A stretch of 45,641 nucleotides of DNA from an uncultured Pelagibacteraceae bacterium (GCA_902584815.1 CACIBF010000008.1:1-45641), one strand, 5' to 3'. Counted from the stretch's first letter, positions 9,696 through 23,705 are shown. Translations and numbers: made by a program. The notes: a model not told the origin generated them from the sequence alone.

Positions 9696-10757
9696 ATGAG
9701 AAAAATATATTTAGTTGGTGGAGGCACAGGAGGTCACTGTTTGCCAATGCTAACTACTTATAGATTTTTTAGAAAAAAAAAAATTGAATGTAAGATTATC
9801 ACAGATGAAAGAGGAAGAGTCTTTTTTGATACGATTCCAAAAAAGGACAAAAAAATATTAAAAAATCTATTCAAAGCAAACAATAGAGTTTCTCAAATTT
9901 TTAATATTCCATTATTTTATATAAAGTCATTATTTATATTACTAAATTCAAAAACTGATTTTGTTGTTGGTTTTGGTGGGTACATGACTTTAGCTCCATT
10001 ATATGCGGCAAAATTATTAAATTATAAGATCGCAATTCATGAAGCTAATGCCGTCATGGGAAAAGCAAACCGTAATTTAGTCAGTAAAGCAAAAATCATT
10101 TTTACTACTTTTGAGCAAACATTAAAAATTGACAATAAATATAGAGCAAAAGTTATTAATGTTGGTATGCCAGTTCGTGATCTGAAAAATGATAAAAGAA
10201 TTATAAGTAAAAATATTGATAAAATAAGAATTTGTGTAATTGGTGGTAGCCAAGGATCAAAATCTCTTTCAGAGATTGTTCCAAAAGCAATTGTGCAACT
10301 TCAAGATAAAGTGAGCAAAAGGATACATGTTAGTCATCAAGGTAGATTAGAAGATCTTAAAAAAATAAAAAATTTTTATATTGCTAATAAGTTAAGTTGT
10401 GAAGTGAGTAATTATTTTGATGATATGACTTCACTTATAAATATGTCTGATATTATTATCTCTAGATCTGGTTCATCAACTACAAATGAGATTATAAATG
10501 CAAAAAAACCATCAATCTTAATACCATTTCCATATGCTGTAGATGATCATCAATATTTTAATGCAAGAAAACTGTCAGAAATCAAATGTTCTAAAGTTAT
10601 AAGAAATGAAAATTTAAATTCTGTAAATTTATCATTAGAAATATATAGATTACTATATTTCGAACAAAATTCAGGTTATATCAAATCAAAATTATCAAGA
10701 ATTAAAATTACAAATAGCTCAGAGCAAATACTATCAAAACTTTATGAATATAAATAA
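9696..10757 (+). CDS. murG: Lipid II synthase MurG (UDP-GlcNAc:undecaprenyl-PP-MurNAc-pentapeptide GlcNAc transferase)
   Basis: Membrane-associated GT-B glycosyltransferase that adds GlcNAc to lipid I, producing lipid II. The 353-residue product begins with the glycine-rich loop GGGTGGH at 8-14. It continues with FGGYMTLAP and HEANAVMGKANR, then the second-domain loop VIGGSQGSKSLSEIVP. The UDP-GlcNAc site is seen as SRSGSSTTNEI and PFPYAVDDHQYFNA. The 3' end overlaps murC by 14 bp. Length and motifs are normal. Confidence 0.97.
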   Translation: MRKIYLVGGGTGGHCLPMLTTYRFFRKKKIECKIITDERGRVFFDTIPKKDKKILKNLFKANNRVSQIFNIPLFYIKSLFILLNSKTDFVVGFGGYMTLAPLYAAKLLNYKIAIHEANAVMGKANRNLVSKAKIIFTTFEQTLKIDNKYRAKVINVGMPVRDLKNDKRIISKNIDKIRICVIGGSQGSKSLSEIVPKAIVQLQDKVSKRIHVSHQGRLEDLKKIKNFYIANKLSCEVSNYFDDMTSLINMSDIIISRSGSSTTNEIINAKKPSILIPFPYAVDDHQYFNARKLSEIKCSKVIRNENLNSVNLSLEIYRLLYFEQNSGYIKSKLSRIKITNSSEQILSKLYEYK

Positions 10758-12135
10758 AAAAAATATAATTCACATTATTGGTATTGGTGGAATTGGAATG
10801 AGTGGGATTGCTGAGATTCTCCACGGTATGGGTTATAAAGTTCAAGGTAGCGATATTTCTAAAAGTAAAAATGTCTTACGACTTAATAAAAAAAGAATAA
10901 AAGTTTATATAGGGCATAATAAAAAAAATATTATTAATACTGATATTATTATTCATTCTTCAGCAATTGATAATAAAAATCCAGAAATGAAAGAGGCACT
11001 GAAATTAAAAATTCCAATATTATCTCGATCATCGATTTTATCACAGCTAATCAAATTAAAAAAAACAATCGCAATTTCTGGCTCACATGGAAAAACAACA
11101 ACAACAACTCTTATTGCATCACTAATCTCTGATTATGGGCTTTCTCCCACAATTATTAATGGAGGAATAATCAATGAATTTGGAACAAATACTCGATTAG
11201 GAAAAGGAGAATGGATAATTGTTGAAGCAGATGAGTCTGATGGAACATTTTTAAAACTAGATCCATATATTTCAGTAGTGACAAATATTGATAAAGAGCA
11301 TTTAGAGTATTACGGAAACTACAATGAACTTAAAAAAAGTTTTAAGAGTTTTATCTCAAATATACCATTTTATGGTTTTGCAGTTGTATGCTTAGATGAT
11401 CCTTCTATTAAGTCATTAGTTCAATCAATAAAAAATACTAATATTATAACGTACGGTACTGACAAAAAAAGTAACATTAGGGCTTTTAATATTAGATATA
11501 AGAAAGAAAAAACATATTTTGATATTGATATAAATATAAAGAAAAAAAATTACTGTATTAGAAATTTTAATATTCCGATGCTTGGTAAATATAATGTTTT
11601 AAATGCACTAGCTGCAATTGCAATTTCTATAGAACTAGACCTTTCAATAACTAGAGCAAAAGAATCTTTAAAAAACTTTAAAGGCGTAAAAAGAAGACTA
11701 ACTTATGTTGGTAAGTATAATTCAATAAAATTAATTGATGATTATGCTCATCACCCTACTGAAATCGAAAATTTATTACTTGGTTTGAAGAATGCTTATC
11801 CAAAATCAAAAATTACTGCCGTTTTTCAACCACATAGGTATTCTAGAGTCATCCCTCTATTAAAAGAATTTTCAAGGTCTTTTGTTAGTTCTGATAAAGT
11901 ATTTATATCAAATGTTTACTCAGCAAATGAACGCAAACCTAAAAACTTTAATCTTAATAAAATAATTAAATTAATTGGTAAGGGTTCAAATACACTCAGT
12001 TACTATTTAAATAGTCTAGACGATATCAAAGAGGAAATAAAAAAAAGTAAAAAAGATGAGATCTATATTTTTCTGGGTGCTGGAGATATTACTGATTGGC
12101 CATATAAAATATTAGATGATTTAAATGAAAACTAA
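10744..12135 (+). CDS. murC: UDP-N-acetylmuramate--L-alanine ligase MurC
   Basis: First of the Mur ligases, adding L-alanine to UDP-MurNAc. The 463-residue product starts with the dinucleotide-like IIGIGGIGMSGIAEIL motif, followed by the ATP loop SGSHGKTTTTTLIA at about 116-129, VEADESDGTFLKL, and TNIDKEHLEYYG. DDYAHHPTEI and FQPHRYSR are the C-terminal MurC signatures. The ATG lies inside murG (14 bp overlap) and the end overlaps murB by 11 bp, so the three are likely translationally coupled. Confidence 0.97.
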   Translation: MNINKKNIIHIIGIGGIGMSGIAEILHGMGYKVQGSDISKSKNVLRLNKKRIKVYIGHNKKNIINTDIIIHSSAIDNKNPEMKEALKLKIPILSRSSILSQLIKLKKTIAISGSHGKTTTTTLIASLISDYGLSPTIINGGIINEFGTNTRLGKGEWIIVEADESDGTFLKLDPYISVVTNIDKEHLEYYGNYNELKKSFKSFISNIPFYGFAVVCLDDPSIKSLVQSIKNTNIITYGTDKKSNIRAFNIRYKKEKTYFDIDINIKKKNYCIRNFNIPMLGKYNVLNALAAIAISIELDLSITRAKESLKNFKGVKRRLTYVGKYNSIKLIDDYAHHPTEIENLLLGLKNAYPKSKITAVFQPHRYSRVIPLLKEFSRSFVSSDKVFISNVYSANERKPKNFNLNKIIKLIGKGSNTLSYYLNSLDDIKEEIKKSKKDEIYIFLGAGDITDWPYKILDDLNEN

Positions 12136-13054
12136 ATTACAACACCATTTAGAAAATGAATTAGATAGAGAATTTTTAAATAAAAATATATTCTTCAATA
12201 AAAATATTTCGAAACTAACTTGGTTTGGTGTAGGAGGGTTAGCAGAAGTCTTATTTATTCCACAATCATCTAAAGATTTGATAAAGGTTTTAAAATTAAT
12301 AAATACTAATACTACAATTAATGTTATCGGTCTTGGTTCGAATATCCTAATTAGGGATGGAGGATTAAATGGTATTACCATTAGGCTGAGTAAAAACTTT
12401 AATTTTATAAATGAAAATGATGAAAGTATTGTATCAGGTGCGGCGGTGCCAGATAAAGTATTTTCAAAATACTGTTATGAAAAATCAATTACTGATTGTG
12501 AATTTCTCTATGGAATACCTGGAACTATTGGAGGAGCTATTGCAATGAATGCAGGGTGCTATGGTAGTGAAATATCAGACGTAGTTTATTCATTCAAATG
12601 TATTGATTTTGAGGGCAATGAAACAATAATAAAAAATTCTGAACAAACATTCTCTTACAGAAAAAATAATTTCTTAAAAAATCACATTGTTACTGAAGTA
12701 GAAATAAAAAAGAACCACGGAGATAAAGATCAAATTAAAGAGAAAATGAACGACATCAATGCCCGTAGATTAGATAGTCAACCTCAAAAAGTTAGAACAG
12801 GTGGAAGTACATTTAAAAACCCAACTTCCCAAGTCACAGATAAAAAAACATGGGAGCTTATAAAGCCTTATCTCAACGAAGTTGTTTGTCCTGATGGAGT
12901 ATCTATGTCAAAAAAACATGCAAATTTTATTATTAATACTCAAACAAAATCCTCAAATATTATTGAAGATTTTGGTGAACGAATTATAGAAAAAGTTCTA
13001 GAAAAAACTGGTGTTCAATTAGAATGGGAAATTCAAATAAAAGGTCAAAGATGA
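12125..13054 (+). CDS. murB: UDP-N-acetylenolpyruvoylglucosamine reductase MurB
   Basis: FAD- and NADPH-dependent reductase that makes UDP-MurNAc from UDP-GlcNAc-enolpyruvate. The 309-residue product shows TWFGVGGLAEVLFIP at the start of the FAD domain, then GLGSNILIRDGG, YGIPGTIGGAIAMNAGCYG and VRTGGSTFKNP with the catalytic Ser. PDGVSMSKKHANFIIN lies near the C-terminus. It is the shorter FAD-binding-type enzyme usual in alphaproteobacteria, where murB sits in the dcw cluster between murC and ddl. It overlaps murC by 11 bp and ddl by 4 bp from the start chosen there. Confidence 0.97.
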   Translation: MKTKLQHHLENELDREFLNKNIFFNKNISKLTWFGVGGLAEVLFIPQSSKDLIKVLKLINTNTTINVIGLGSNILIRDGGLNGITIRLSKNFNFINENDESIVSGAAVPDKVFSKYCYEKSITDCEFLYGIPGTIGGAIAMNAGCYGSEISDVVYSFKCIDFEGNETIIKNSEQTFSYRKNNFLKNHIVTEVEIKKNHGDKDQIKEKMNDINARRLDSQPQKVRTGGSTFKNPTSQVTDKKTWELIKPYLNEVVCPDGVSMSKKHANFIINTQTKSSNIIEDFGERIIEKVLEKTGVQLEWEIQIKGQR

Positions 13055-13965
13055 ATAAAGGTATTAAAAAAGTAATGTTGATATCAGGCGGTATTTCTGC
13101 TGAAAGGGAAATAAGCTTAATATCAGGAAAAGAAGTAGCTAAATCTTTGGATCGTTTAGGTCATGAAATAGTTCATATTGACGCTAATTTAAATCTTTTA
13201 GAAAAAATTGAAGAAAATAAGCCTGATGTTATTTTCAATGCTCTGCACGGAACATGGGGTGAGGATGGCCAAGTTCAAAAGATTCTTGAGCTAAGTAAGA
13301 CTGCATATACACATTCTGGCGTTAAAGCTTCTCAAATTGCAATGGATAAACATGAGTCTGCAAAGATTTTTATTAAAAATGATATTCTTTATCCTTCAAC
13401 AATATTATCAAGCCTCAATCACTTAAAAGACAACCTTCCTTTTAAGTTTCCATTTGTTATCAAACCAAGAAGTGAAGGGTCAAGTGTAGGTGTATCAATC
13501 ATTAGAAAAATAGAGGATATAGAAGACTATACTGCTAGAAACATAGATAGAAAGGAAGTCTTAATTCAAGAGTTTATTGATGGACCTGAGATAAATGTTG
13601 CTGTTATTGGGAATAATAAGACTGGTTCTATTGAAATTGATCCCAAAAATGAATTTTATGATTATGAGTCAAAGTATTTTGATGATGGAGAAACAAAGCA
13701 TATAATTCCAGCAAGGCTCTCAAAAGATGAGACTATAAATGTTGAAAAACTAGCTCTTAAAGTTCACAATTTAATTGGATGCAAAGGTATATCTCGAACA
13801 GAGTTTATATATGATAAACACCAAAGTAAGTTTTATATACTTGAAATCAATACTCAGCCCGGCATGACGCCAACATCTTTAGTTCCAGAAATTGCAAAAT
13901 TTCATGGAATTAGCTTTGATGAATTGATAAATTGGATTCTAAATGATGCGTCAACAAATCGTTAG
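13051..13965 (+). CDS. ddl: D-alanine--D-alanine ligase Ddl
   Basis: ATP-grasp enzyme that makes the D-Ala-D-Ala dipeptide used by MurF. Motifs in order are ISGGISAEREISLISGKEV (the N-terminal ligand loop), NALHGTWGEDGQVQ, FPFVIKPRSEGSSVGVS (ATP-grasp) and LEINTQPGMTPTSLVPE (metal and substrate binding). I chose the ATG at 13051: it gives 304 residues, an ATGA overlap with murB and an AAAGG Shine-Dalgarno at good distance. An upstream in-frame ATG at 13024 would add nine residues but lies deeper in murB. The 3' end overlaps ftsQ by 23 bp. Confidence 0.96.
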   Translation: MNKGIKKVMLISGGISAEREISLISGKEVAKSLDRLGHEIVHIDANLNLLEKIEENKPDVIFNALHGTWGEDGQVQKILELSKTAYTHSGVKASQIAMDKHESAKIFIKNDILYPSTILSSLNHLKDNLPFKFPFVIKPRSEGSSVGVSIIRKIEDIEDYTARNIDRKEVLIQEFIDGPEINVAVIGNNKTGSIEIDPKNEFYDYESKYFDDGETKHIIPARLSKDETINVEKLALKVHNLIGCKGISRTEFIYDKHQSKFYILEINTQPGMTPTSLVPEIAKFHGISFDELINWILNDASTNR

Positions 13966-14686
13966 ATATCTAAACCTTGGTTGTGGTTTATTAGTTATTC
14001 TTTCACTTGGATTTATATTTTTTTTTTACTTAAATCCCTCAGCATTAAATTCCTTTGCTCAGATAAAGACGGTTAATGTAATTGGAGTAAATTTTTCTGA
14101 CACACAAAAAATCAAAAAAATTTCATTTGAAAAAGGAAAAAGTTTATTTACTTTTGACTTAAAAAATGCTGCTGAAGAAATTAAAAATTTAAACTGGATT
14201 AAAAAAGTTAATATAAAAAAAAGTTTTCCTAATACTTTAAATATATTTATTACAGAAAATGATCCATTTGCACTCCTTTTAAAAGATCAAAAGGTTTATT
14301 TAATTGATATTGATGGAGAATTAATCGTTGAAGAAAATGAAGATGAGATACTAGAAAGTGAGAGATTACTTATAAGTGGTATTGATAGCGAAATAAATCT
14401 ACCAAATTTAATCTCAAGTTTAAATATTCATTATCCCGAAATTTTATTATCGGTAAAGGAAATGGAATTTATTGAACGAAGAAGGTGGAATTTAATTTTT
14501 AACAATAAGTTAATTGTTAAATTACCTGAAAGCAATATTGGTAAATCTCTTGGTAATCTTAAAAAACTCATTGAAAGAGATAAAATACTCAAAAGTAATA
14601 TAATTGAGGTTGATTTAAGGATTAATGACCGAGCAATCATCAAAATTGATGGAGATAAATTAAAAGTAAATATTGAAGAGGTTTGA
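13943..14686 (+). CDS. ftsQ: Cell division protein FtsQ
   Basis: Bitopic inner-membrane divisome protein that binds FtsB/FtsL. The 247-residue product has a short cytoplasmic tail, one membrane segment at about residues 12-30 and a POTRA domain recognised by IKTVNVIGVNFSDTQKI and LNWIKKVNIKKSFPNTLNIFI-type sequence at about 38-105. A beta domain with EMEFIERRRWNLIF and VDLRINDRAIIKI near the C-terminus is characteristic of FtsQ. Two adjacent ATGs (13943 and 13946) could both serve as start. It overlaps ddl and is followed at once by ftsA. Confidence 0.94.
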   Translation: MMRQQIVRYLNLGCGLLVILSLGFIFFFYLNPSALNSFAQIKTVNVIGVNFSDTQKIKKISFEKGKSLFTFDLKNAAEEIKNLNWIKKVNIKKSFPNTLNIFITENDPFALLLKDQKVYLIDIDGELIVEENEDEILESERLLISGIDSEINLPNLISSLNIHYPEILLSVKEMEFIERRRWNLIFNNKLIVKLPESNIGKSLGNLKKLIERDKILKSNIIEVDLRINDRAIIKIDGDKLKVNIEEV

Positions 14687-14687
14687 T

Positions 14688-15878
14688 TTGAGTCGAACAA
14701 TCATTACAGGAATAGATATTCGTCCAGATAGGGTTGTTTGTTTAATCGCTCATGAGCTTGAAATCGTGAATCAAGGAACTTTTCTTCAGTTAATTGGTCA
14801 TGGTATTGCAGAATTTCCAATTGAATGCACTGACCCATTTGAATATCCAGAGGAAGAATTAGAGAAATATATCCGACAATCAATTGACAAGGCAGAAATT
14901 GAATCAAACGTATCAGTTAAAGATGCCTATATCAGCATTTATAATCATAATGATTCTATTTACATTGATCAGGAGATCGAGTTAGATAATGAAGTTGTTA
15001 CAAATAAAATGACAAATTCTTTCTTTAAGCAAAGAGAGTTTAAGTCTTTATATAGTGATGGAAAAGAGCCTCTACATTCCTTTCCAATAAGTCATAGAAT
15101 TAATAATTTAAAATCTGTTTCTGATCCAATTGGAATGAGAGTTAATAATCTGAGGACAAGATGGCATATAATCATAAGTGATAGTGACAGATTAAATAAA
15201 TTAAGGGATATTTTTGAGAATTTACAAGTATCTGTGCGTCAATTTATTGCAAGTGCCTATACCTCATCTATTTCAACATTATCAGAGGAAGAGTCATCAC
15301 ATGGATCATCAGTTATTGATATTGGTAAAAACTATACATTTATTAGCTATATTTTTGATAATAATCTGATCGCTTTCCAAAAAATACCAATTGGTACTTT
15401 GCATATATCAAAAGATATCAGTCATGTGATGAATATAGAATTACATGAGGCAGATGCTTTAAGAAAAAAATTAAATATGAGTAATGAAGAAAATTTGGAC
15501 GATCAATTTGAGATTGATAGTTTAAAAGTATTTAATTCAAGATGTGAAGAATTAGTAGAGTTAATACAAAAAGTAACAAGACATTCAAAATATTTTTATC
15601 TAGTGGATAAAAATATAATCATTACGGGTAAAGGATCTAAGTCAGCAAAACTTATAAATAAAATTAAAAATCAACTTGGATCAAAAAAAGTTAGATTAGG
15701 AGTGGCCCAAAAATTTAATGGGTTAAAAACAATCATATCAAACCCATCTCTATCATCATCTTTTGGTCTGCTTACATATGCTGCTGACCATGATTTACAA
15801 GTTGATGAAAACCATGATCAAAGTAATCAAAAAAAGTCATTTTTTTCATATATTTATAATTTTTTTGCATCAATCTAA
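14688..15878 (+). CDS. ftsA: Cell division protein FtsA, divergent actin-like FtsZ membrane tether
   Basis: FtsA is an actin-fold protein that anchors FtsZ to the inner membrane. The product has 396 residues from the TTG at 14688, which follows GAAGAGG by 7 bp; an upstream TTG at 14673 would add five residues. Position after ftsQ and overall layout fit FtsA, and the C-terminus (SFFSYIYNFFASI) looks like its amphipathic membrane-targeting helix. The nucleotide-binding loops are degenerate. Phosphate loop 1 is DIRPDR (residues 10-15) where the family has DIGTxK; phosphate loop 2 is DIGKNYT (211-217) rather than DIGGGTT; the adenosine loop is TGKGSK (313-318). ATP binding may be weakened or lost. 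ftsZ does not follow this gene. Confidence 0.88.
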   Translation: MSRTIITGIDIRPDRVVCLIAHELEIVNQGTFLQLIGHGIAEFPIECTDPFEYPEEELEKYIRQSIDKAEIESNVSVKDAYISIYNHNDSIYIDQEIELDNEVVTNKMTNSFFKQREFKSLYSDGKEPLHSFPISHRINNLKSVSDPIGMRVNNLRTRWHIIISDSDRLNKLRDIFENLQVSVRQFIASAYTSSISTLSEEESSHGSSVIDIGKNYTFISYIFDNNLIAFQKIPIGTLHISKDISHVMNIELHEADALRKKLNMSNEENLDDQFEIDSLKVFNSRCEELVELIQKVTRHSKYFYLVDKNIIITGKGSKSAKLINKIKNQLGSKKVRLGVAQKFNGLKTIISNPSLSSSFGLLTYAADHDLQVDENHDQSNQKKSFFSYIYNFFASI

Positions 15879-15900
15879 TTGTAAAATACAGTAATAATCA

Positions 15901-15933
15901 TTGTCTGTTAAATAAGTAAATTGCTTATATAAA
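15901..15933 (+). promoter_or_regulatory. Possible sigma70-type promoter for lpxC
   Basis: The 61-bp gap between ftsA and lpxC contains TTGTCT (15901-15906) and, 19 bp later, TATATA (15926-15931), just upstream of the lpxC ATG at 15940. The gap is larger than nearly all others in the cluster, and the place is where ftsZ would normally lie. In such AT-rich DNA, TATA-like matches are expected by chance, so this is tentative. Confidence 0.25.
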
Positions 15934-15939
15934 TAGCAC

Positions 15940-16866
15940 ATGTCTCTTCAAACTACCCTTAAAAGATCATTCACCCTGGCTGGTATAACTCTTCATTCTG
16001 GAGTGATTTCAACAATGACTGTTCATCCCGCACCAGCGAACACAGGAATAAATTTTAAAAGAATTGATCTTGGTGTGCCAAATCATCAAAAAGTAATTGA
16101 GTGTAGTATAAATAATATAACAAGTTCTCAGCTTTGCTCATCTCTTGAAAATATGTATGGGCATAAGGTCAGTATGACAGAGCATTTATTATCAGCTTTT
16201 CATGGATTGAATATTGACAATGCTTTAATTGATTTGAATACTGATGAGCTTCCTATCTTGGATGGAAGTTCAAAAAAAATTGTCGAGACAATTGAAAGTG
16301 TTGGGGTAAAAGAATTACATGCTGCAAAAAAATCAATAAAAATCTTAAAACCATTCATGGTTGGAGATGAAAATTCTTTTATAAAAGTTTCACCGAATGA
16401 ACAACTGAGCATTGATTATACTATTGTTTATGACCATTCTCTAATTAAGAAGCAAAACTTTATTCTAGATGAATTAAATGAAGTAAAGTACAAAGAGATG
16501 ATTTCGCCATCTAGGACATTTGGTTTTGAAGATGAAGTTGAATTCCTTAGAGCCCAAGGGTTAATTAAAGGTGGCTCAGTTGATAATGCAATTGTTTTGA
16601 GCAAGGATGGAATTTTAAATGATGAAAATCTCAGGTTTGAAAATGAGTTTGTTAGACACAAAGTACTAGATTTAATTGGTGATATTTATCTTTCAGGAAT
16701 GAGTATTGTTGGTTCAGTCGAGGCATATTGTGCAGGGCACAGAAGAACTCAAGAAATGCTAAAATTCTTAATGAACGATAGCTCTCTATCAAAAATTCAA
16801 GACGCTATTAGTTCAAATTCACAAAATCCAATTTATGACAGTAAAGAAGTAATCAATTATATCTAA
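15940..16866 (+). CDS. lpxC: UDP-3-O-acyl-N-acetylglucosamine deacetylase LpxC
   Basis: Zinc-dependent committed step of lipid A synthesis, showing that the organism makes a lipopolysaccharide-type outer membrane. The 308-residue product shows QTTLKRSFTLAGITLHSG at the N-terminus and MTEHLLSAFHGL with zinc ligand H82. PSRTFGFEDEVEFLRAQGL follows, and RHKVLDLIGDIYL carries H240 and D244, the remaining zinc ligands. Length matches the family. It normally closes the dcw cluster after ftsZ; here it directly follows ftsA, 61 bp away. Confidence 0.97.
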   Translation: MSLQTTLKRSFTLAGITLHSGVISTMTVHPAPANTGINFKRIDLGVPNHQKVIECSINNITSSQLCSSLENMYGHKVSMTEHLLSAFHGLNIDNALIDLNTDELPILDGSSKKIVETIESVGVKELHAAKKSIKILKPFMVGDENSFIKVSPNEQLSIDYTIVYDHSLIKKQNFILDELNEVKYKEMISPSRTFGFEDEVEFLRAQGLIKGGSVDNAIVLSKDGILNDENLRFENEFVRHKVLDLIGDIYLSGMSIVGSVEAYCAGHRRTQEMLKFLMNDSSLSKIQDAISSNSQNPIYDSKEVINYI

Positions 16867-16934
16867 TTTACTGTAGAATAGTCTTTAATCTTAAAATTAT
16901 TAATTTAATATGTGATCAATCATAAAGTAATGAT

Positions 16935-17696
16935 ATGCTTCATAAATATAAATTATTAGTAACCTTATCATTTTTATCTCTTTTTATAATTAGTTGTTCT
17001 TCAAATAAAATTGAAGTTCCAGCTACTGAGGGAGAAGAACTTAAAATTCTTTATGATCAAGCTACTAGTCTAGTTTCAAAAAGAGACTTTATTGATGCAG
17101 CAATCATTTTTGAGGATATTGAAAGACAGTATCCATATTCAAAATGGGCTGCAAAATCTCAATTAATGAGCGCATATTGTTATTATAAGTCACAATTTTA
17201 TGATGAGAGTTTAAATAGTCTCGATCGATTTATATCCTTACATCCTGCAAGTAAAGATATAGGTTATGCTTACTATTTAAAATCTCTAAATTACTTTTAT
17301 CAAATTGATGATGTAGAGAGGGATCAAAGTATGACTGAAATTGCCCTTAATTCATTTCAGAATGTCATAAATAAATATCCAGATACCTCTTTTGCTAAAG
17401 ATGCAAAAGGCAAGATTGATATTTTGAATGATCGTCTTGCAGCAAAGGAAATGGAAGTTGCAAGATATTATCAATATAGTAAAAACTGGATTTCTGCAAT
17501 CAATCGATACAATACTGTTCTAGATAAATATAAAACTTCAATTTATACTGCTGAAGCGCTCCATAGACTCGTTGAAATCTACTATTCTCTTGGTTTAATA
17601 AGTGAGTCAGAGAAATATGCATCAACCCTAGGATATAATTTTCCAGATAGTGAGTGGTATAAAAAATCATACAAAATTGTTAATAGCAATTCTTAG
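16935..17696 (+). CDS. bamD: Outer-membrane assembly lipoprotein BamD (ComL/YfiO)
   Basis: Essential lipoprotein partner of BamA in outer-membrane protein insertion. The 253-residue product has a signal peptide ending in FIISC with the lipidated Cys at residue 21. Tetratricopeptide-like repeats follow, including YDQATSLVSKRDFIDAAIIF, IERQYPYSKWAAKSQLM and FISLHPASKDIGYAYYL; the last is a strong BamD signature. The lpxC-bamD neighbourhood followed by a DNA repair gene is common in alphaproteobacteria (usually recN; here ligA follows directly). The gap from lpxC is 68 bp with no obvious terminator. Confidence 0.95.
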   Translation: MLHKYKLLVTLSFLSLFIISCSSNKIEVPATEGEELKILYDQATSLVSKRDFIDAAIIFEDIERQYPYSKWAAKSQLMSAYCYYKSQFYDESLNSLDRFISLHPASKDIGYAYYLKSLNYFYQIDDVERDQSMTEIALNSFQNVINKYPDTSFAKDAKGKIDILNDRLAAKEMEVARYYQYSKNWISAINRYNTVLDKYKTSIYTAEALHRLVEIYYSLGLISESEKYASTLGYNFPDSEWYKKSYKIVNSNS

Positions 17697-17708
17697 CTAA
17701 AGAAGTAA

Positions 17709-21476
<3,768 letters not shown>

Positions 21477-21480
<4 letters not shown>

Positions 21481-23705
21481 AATGGTCTTAAAAATGATGA
21501 TATTAATTTTTTTGTTCCGTGGTTATCAAATTTCACGACCGCTTTTGGTCCATCAATATCTCTAATTGTACCAATACCAAATTTACTATGCTTTACTGTT
21601 TGTCCAATTTGTAAATAAGTTTCGTCGTTTATATCTCTACTATTTTCCTCTTCTTCGATATCCATTACAGTTTTATATTCAATACCCGGTGATATTCTTT
21701 TGCTCAATCTCTTTGGTTGAACACTGTAGTCTTGATTAAATTCATCAATTGAAGTCATTCCAAAATTCTGTATATGATCAGATACGTGATTTATATGTTT
21801 AACTAAGTTTTCGTCAAGTTCTTCTATAAAACGTGACTGAAGTGATGGCATCCAATTATTTTGAAATCTTCTGGATAATGATGTCGAAATATTTACTATT
21901 TTTTTTGCTCTTGTAATACCTACGTAAGCTAGTCGTCTTTCCTCTTCTATTCCTTTATTTCCAGTTTCATCAATAGTTTTTTGATGGGGAAATAGACCTT
22001 CTTCCCATCCTGGTAAAAATACATAGTTGTATTCAAGTCCCTTAGCCGCGTGCAACGTCATTAAGCTTACTTTATTGTCTTCATTATTTTCATCAATTGA
22101 GGTTACTAGGGAAACATGTTCAAGAAATTCTTCAATAGAGGCGTAGTCTTGCATTGCGACCAAGAGTTCTTTTATATTTTCTATCTTACTTTGAGCAGAT
22201 ACATTTTTGTCATTTTTTAACATATTCATATAACCAGACTCATCAAGTAGAAATTTTAAGATGTCATAATAGTATGTATTTTCGATCATCTTTTGTGCAT
22301 GTATTATTAGATTATTAAATATTTCAAGATTATGGGATACCTTTTTTGAAACCTCGTCGGTTCCGATTACTAATCGAGCAGCATGCAATAAAGGAATATT
22401 TTGATTCTTCGCAGCAGAAATTAAATGATTAAAAGATTTTTCACCAACTCCTCTTTTTGGATTCATTATTGCTCTTTCAAAAGCAATATCATCATGTTCT
22501 TCAAAAACTAATCTAAGGTATGAAACAGCATCTTTTATTTCAGATCTTTCATAGAAACGAATTCCACCAATAATTCTGTACGGAATTGAATATCTAATCA
22601 TTGCTTCTTCTATCTCTCTTGATTGAAAAACTGCTCTTACTAAAACAGCTATATTATTTAAATCAGGATTGAGATCCCTGTATTTCAGAACTTCTTGAGC
22701 AATCATAGTTGCCTCATCTTTACTAGAGTTTGTTTGATGAATGAATATAGGATCACCACTACCTTGATCAGAGTGCAACTCTTTTCCAAGTCGAACTGAA
22801 TTGTAGCTAATAAGCGACGATGCAGACTTTAGAATATTATTTGTTGAACGATAATTTTGTTCAAGACGTATTGTTGAAGCATTATCAAAATCTTTTTCAA
22901 ATCTTATCATATTGTCTACTTCAGCACCTCGCCAGCTATAGATAGATTGATCATCATCACCTACGCAGCAAATATTATTATGTGTGGATGCAAGTTTTTT
23001 TAACCAGATGTACTGGGCTGCATTTGTATCTTGATACTCATCTACAAGGATATATTTAAAATTAGAGCTATAGCGTTTTATAATATCGCTGTTTGTAAAT
23101 AAATTGATGCATTGCAAAAGTAAATCTCCAAAATCAAGACAATTTATTTCAAACAATCTTTTCTGATATATTTGATAAATTTTATGTGATTTATCATCTG
23201 TCATGCTGTCAAGAGAGTCTGTTTTTATATCTTGAGGATTTAGAGCTTTATTTTTCCATTGATCAATTTTGTTTTGGATAAATTTAGGAACGTAAATTGC
23301 TTGATCTAAATTTTCAGCTTTTATAATTTGCTTAATTAAAGAAAGCTGATCGTCTTTATCGAGTATAGTAAAACTTGTTTTTAAACCTAAAAGTTCTGAG
23401 TGGTTTCTTATTATCTTTGCTCCAATTGAGTGAAAAGTTCCCATCCACGGCATTCTCTCAAGTTTATTATCAACTAATTTTTGAATTCGATCAGACATTT
23501 CTCTGGCCGCTTTATTTGTAAATGTCACACATAAGATTTGAGAAGGAAAAGCATTTTGAGTATCAATTATATGAGCAACTCTTGTTGTTAATACTCTAGT
23601 TTTACCTGTTCCAGCACCTGCAATCACTAAGTTAGGGCCTTCAATGCTTTGAACCGCTTTGAGTTGAGACTTGTTTAAGGTTGATAAATATTCTTGATTA
23701 GACAT
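21477..23705 (-). CDS. uvrD: ATP-dependent DNA helicase UvrD/PcrA
   Basis: Superfamily 1A 3'-5' helicase acting in nucleotide-excision and mismatch repair. The 742-residue product has Walker A GAGTGKT at residues 30-36, FTNKAAREM (motif Ia), VDEYQDTNAAQ (motif II), GDDDQSIYSWRGA (motif III), RLEQNYRS (motif IV), TLHAAKGLEYNYVFLPG (motif V) and EERRLAYVGITRAK (motif VI). The C-terminal Tudor-like domain (VKHSKFGIGTI, VKFDNHGTKKL) that contacts RNA polymerase in this family is present. The gene starts 2 bp after the small ribbon-helix-helix gene, and the stop overlaps pepP. Confidence 0.97.
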
